From Mesaphorura yosii (taxonomy: Eukaryota; Arthropoda; Collembola; Poduromorpha; Tullbergiidae): a stretch of 64,000 nt of DNA. The position numbers and the translations under genes are program-made. The DNA lies in the NCBI GenBank assembly GCA_009869945.1, contig WIXG01000078.1:62001-126000 (forward strand), read 5' to 3'. Under the pieces are notes generated by a model. It was not told the origin of the DNA, searched no databases, and was given only the letters and a program-made list of their open reading frames with translations. Positions 62,880 to 64,000 of this stretch are shown here, one piece after another (positions within the stretch are counted from its first letter, which is position 1; every line of letters begins with the position of its first letter).

Positions 62880-64000
62880 GAAAGCCCAGCTATGATCCTA
62901 ACGCAACAATAGCATTAGTAGTATTGGCCTTCAGAAGATAATCAAATCATATCGTTCGTGCTTTTCTGCACTCTGCGATGCAAGAAGTGAAGTGATCAAA
63001 TCAATTGTCAATCCACCAAGTGAACCTCTAATCTAATCTGCAGCCAGAATGAGTAGCGTGAAAACGCATTCACAAGTGTCACATCAGGAGACTGAGTCAG
63101 TCAGCGTAAGTGGAATTTCAAATTAACACCTGTTCACCTGTTCTATTCATAGCTCAATGATCAGACCAGAATCCAAAACAGTCATAATTCGCAGTGAATC
63201 ATTGGAAAAATTTATTGTTTTTTATGCCATACATCGCAGTCAGTCGTGGTACAGTGTGTTGAAATGCAAATTTTCGTCATTAAGTATGAGTGACTGAGAG
63301 TGACAGTTGACGTAACAGTAGTAAATATCTTAATTTACGATTCTGTGATGAGGATAGGGACAAGTGGATTTCACTTATCAGTCAGCACCTTGCTACCGAA
63401 TCACGCCACCGCCACACACATGGCCAGTGTTTTCAACTCGTTTGTTCAGTCGTATCGTGTCACAAGACGTGCAGGCCTTGTCATCGTTATTCGATTTTGT
63501 TTCTAAATTCCAATGGCACCATTATTGACGGCTCATTAAAGGCGAGCATGTAGGCTCAGGCTTATTAAAACAATAGCTGAAAATAAAACTGCCCGAGCCG
63601 AGTGTTCTTAAAGTAGTGGTTCATTTTCTTGTTTGTGGAATGAAATATCTAGAACATTTTATTTATGGCCCATTGAAATCGATTTATTAGTTCCTTCACG
63701 GCCACCAAAGAAAAGACGGTTTAGCTTTGTGCTTGGAACATAAACTGCCTTTGCTTTTTTACATTCATGCATTTTGCATGTCAGCCAGGCACTTGCTAGT
63801 TACTCAAATTCTACTTAAGTTATTGAAATCTGCACTTAAGTATTCAGTCGCGCTGAGAATTCGTGTTGAGAATTTTGAGTAAATACTAAACATGGTCAGG
63901 AATTTATTGCTGCGAAAAGTATGTTCACTTCAACTTCTCAAGTCCAGCTTTCTCATTAGAATTCGACTACATTTAACTGGTGGTTTTGCAGGATGGAAGC
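62880..64000 (+). CDS. 5' end of an unidentified gene, cut by the window edge
   Basis: A donor at 62801 (AAAAAG|GTACGT) pairs with an acceptor ending 62879 (TTTTCTTACAG) to form a leader intron. The next exon runs to 63105, where GTAAGT follows. It contains ATG at 63049 and 19 codons starting MSSVKTHSQVSHQETESVS. An 886-bp intron ends with GGTTTTGCAG at 63991, and the last nine bases (63992-64000) continue in phase as Asp-Gly-Ser. Two tiny upstream ORFs lie in the leader (62892-62912 and 62978-62995). The protein fragment of 22 residues is too short to identify. Confidence 0.55.
62892..62912 (+). promoter_or_regulatory. Upstream ORF 1 in the leader of the edge gene
   Basis: A six-codon ORF ending TAG lies in the presumed 5' leader, 137 bases before the presumed start codon. 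It could lower translation of the main frame if the leader model is right. Confidence 0.35.
62978..62995 (+). promoter_or_regulatory. Upstream ORF 2 in the leader of the edge gene
   Basis: A five-codon ORF (MQEVK then TGA) lies 54 bases before the presumed start codon. Confidence 0.35.

Noticed and set aside
1-64000. tRNA genes, rRNA, CRISPR arrays, bacterial operons
   Set aside because: I looked for B-box (GGTTCGAATCC-like) words, regularly spaced repeats and polycistronic gene sets and saw none; the window is eukaryotic.

Overview
The window is eukaryotic nuclear DNA, most likely from an arthropod. It carries spliced genes with GT-AG introns, an Iroquois homeobox gene of the araucan/caupolican kind, a GLIS zinc-finger gene and an Acinus orthologue. 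The animal-type WSD wax-ester/diacylglycerol acyltransferase with an N-terminal membrane anchor is a family I associate with springtails and some other arthropods. A collembolan is my best guess, but the window alone does not settle this. Compact genes on the right have introns of about 66-90 bp, while the Iroquois gene has introns of 1-4 kb.

Layout: 1-11.2 kb is non-coding as far as I can read it. An Iroquois gene lies on the minus strand (21772 down to 11247), with five coding exons that join in frame. From 21.8 to about 41.4 kb there is a second long non-coding stretch with only a few short candidate exons (23955-24064 and 33114-33386). Two long gene-poor flanks around one developmental regulator look like a regulatory landscape. 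At 41.4-42.4 kb there are minus-strand coding-like pieces: a two-exon 41-residue peptide and two ORF fragments that may be a decayed gene. A 295-bp foldback element follows at 43606-43900.

The gene-dense part starts at 44.9 kb. It holds an intronless divergent histone H2B (minus) with a replication-type 3' stem-loop. Next is a five-finger GLIS-type transcription factor (plus, about 47.0-48.07 kb). A five-exon WSD acyltransferase (minus, 52538 to 48486) lies tail-to-tail with GLIS. Acinus follows (minus, 60741 to 57171, 12 exons, 909 aa). The first exons of an unidentified plus-strand gene (about 62.8 kb to the edge) come last.

The genes do not form one pathway. Iroquois and GLIS are patterning or metabolic transcription factors. 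H2B is chromatin. Acinus is a nuclear splicing/exon-junction factor. The acyltransferase makes neutral lipid or wax. Points worth checking are the H2B variant that lacks the ubiquitinated lysine, two introns that can be translated in frame (one with a GC donor inside a zinc finger), the Iroquois stop codon that sits inside a consensus splice donor, and the foldback element. No RNA genes, CRISPR arrays or bacterial features were seen.
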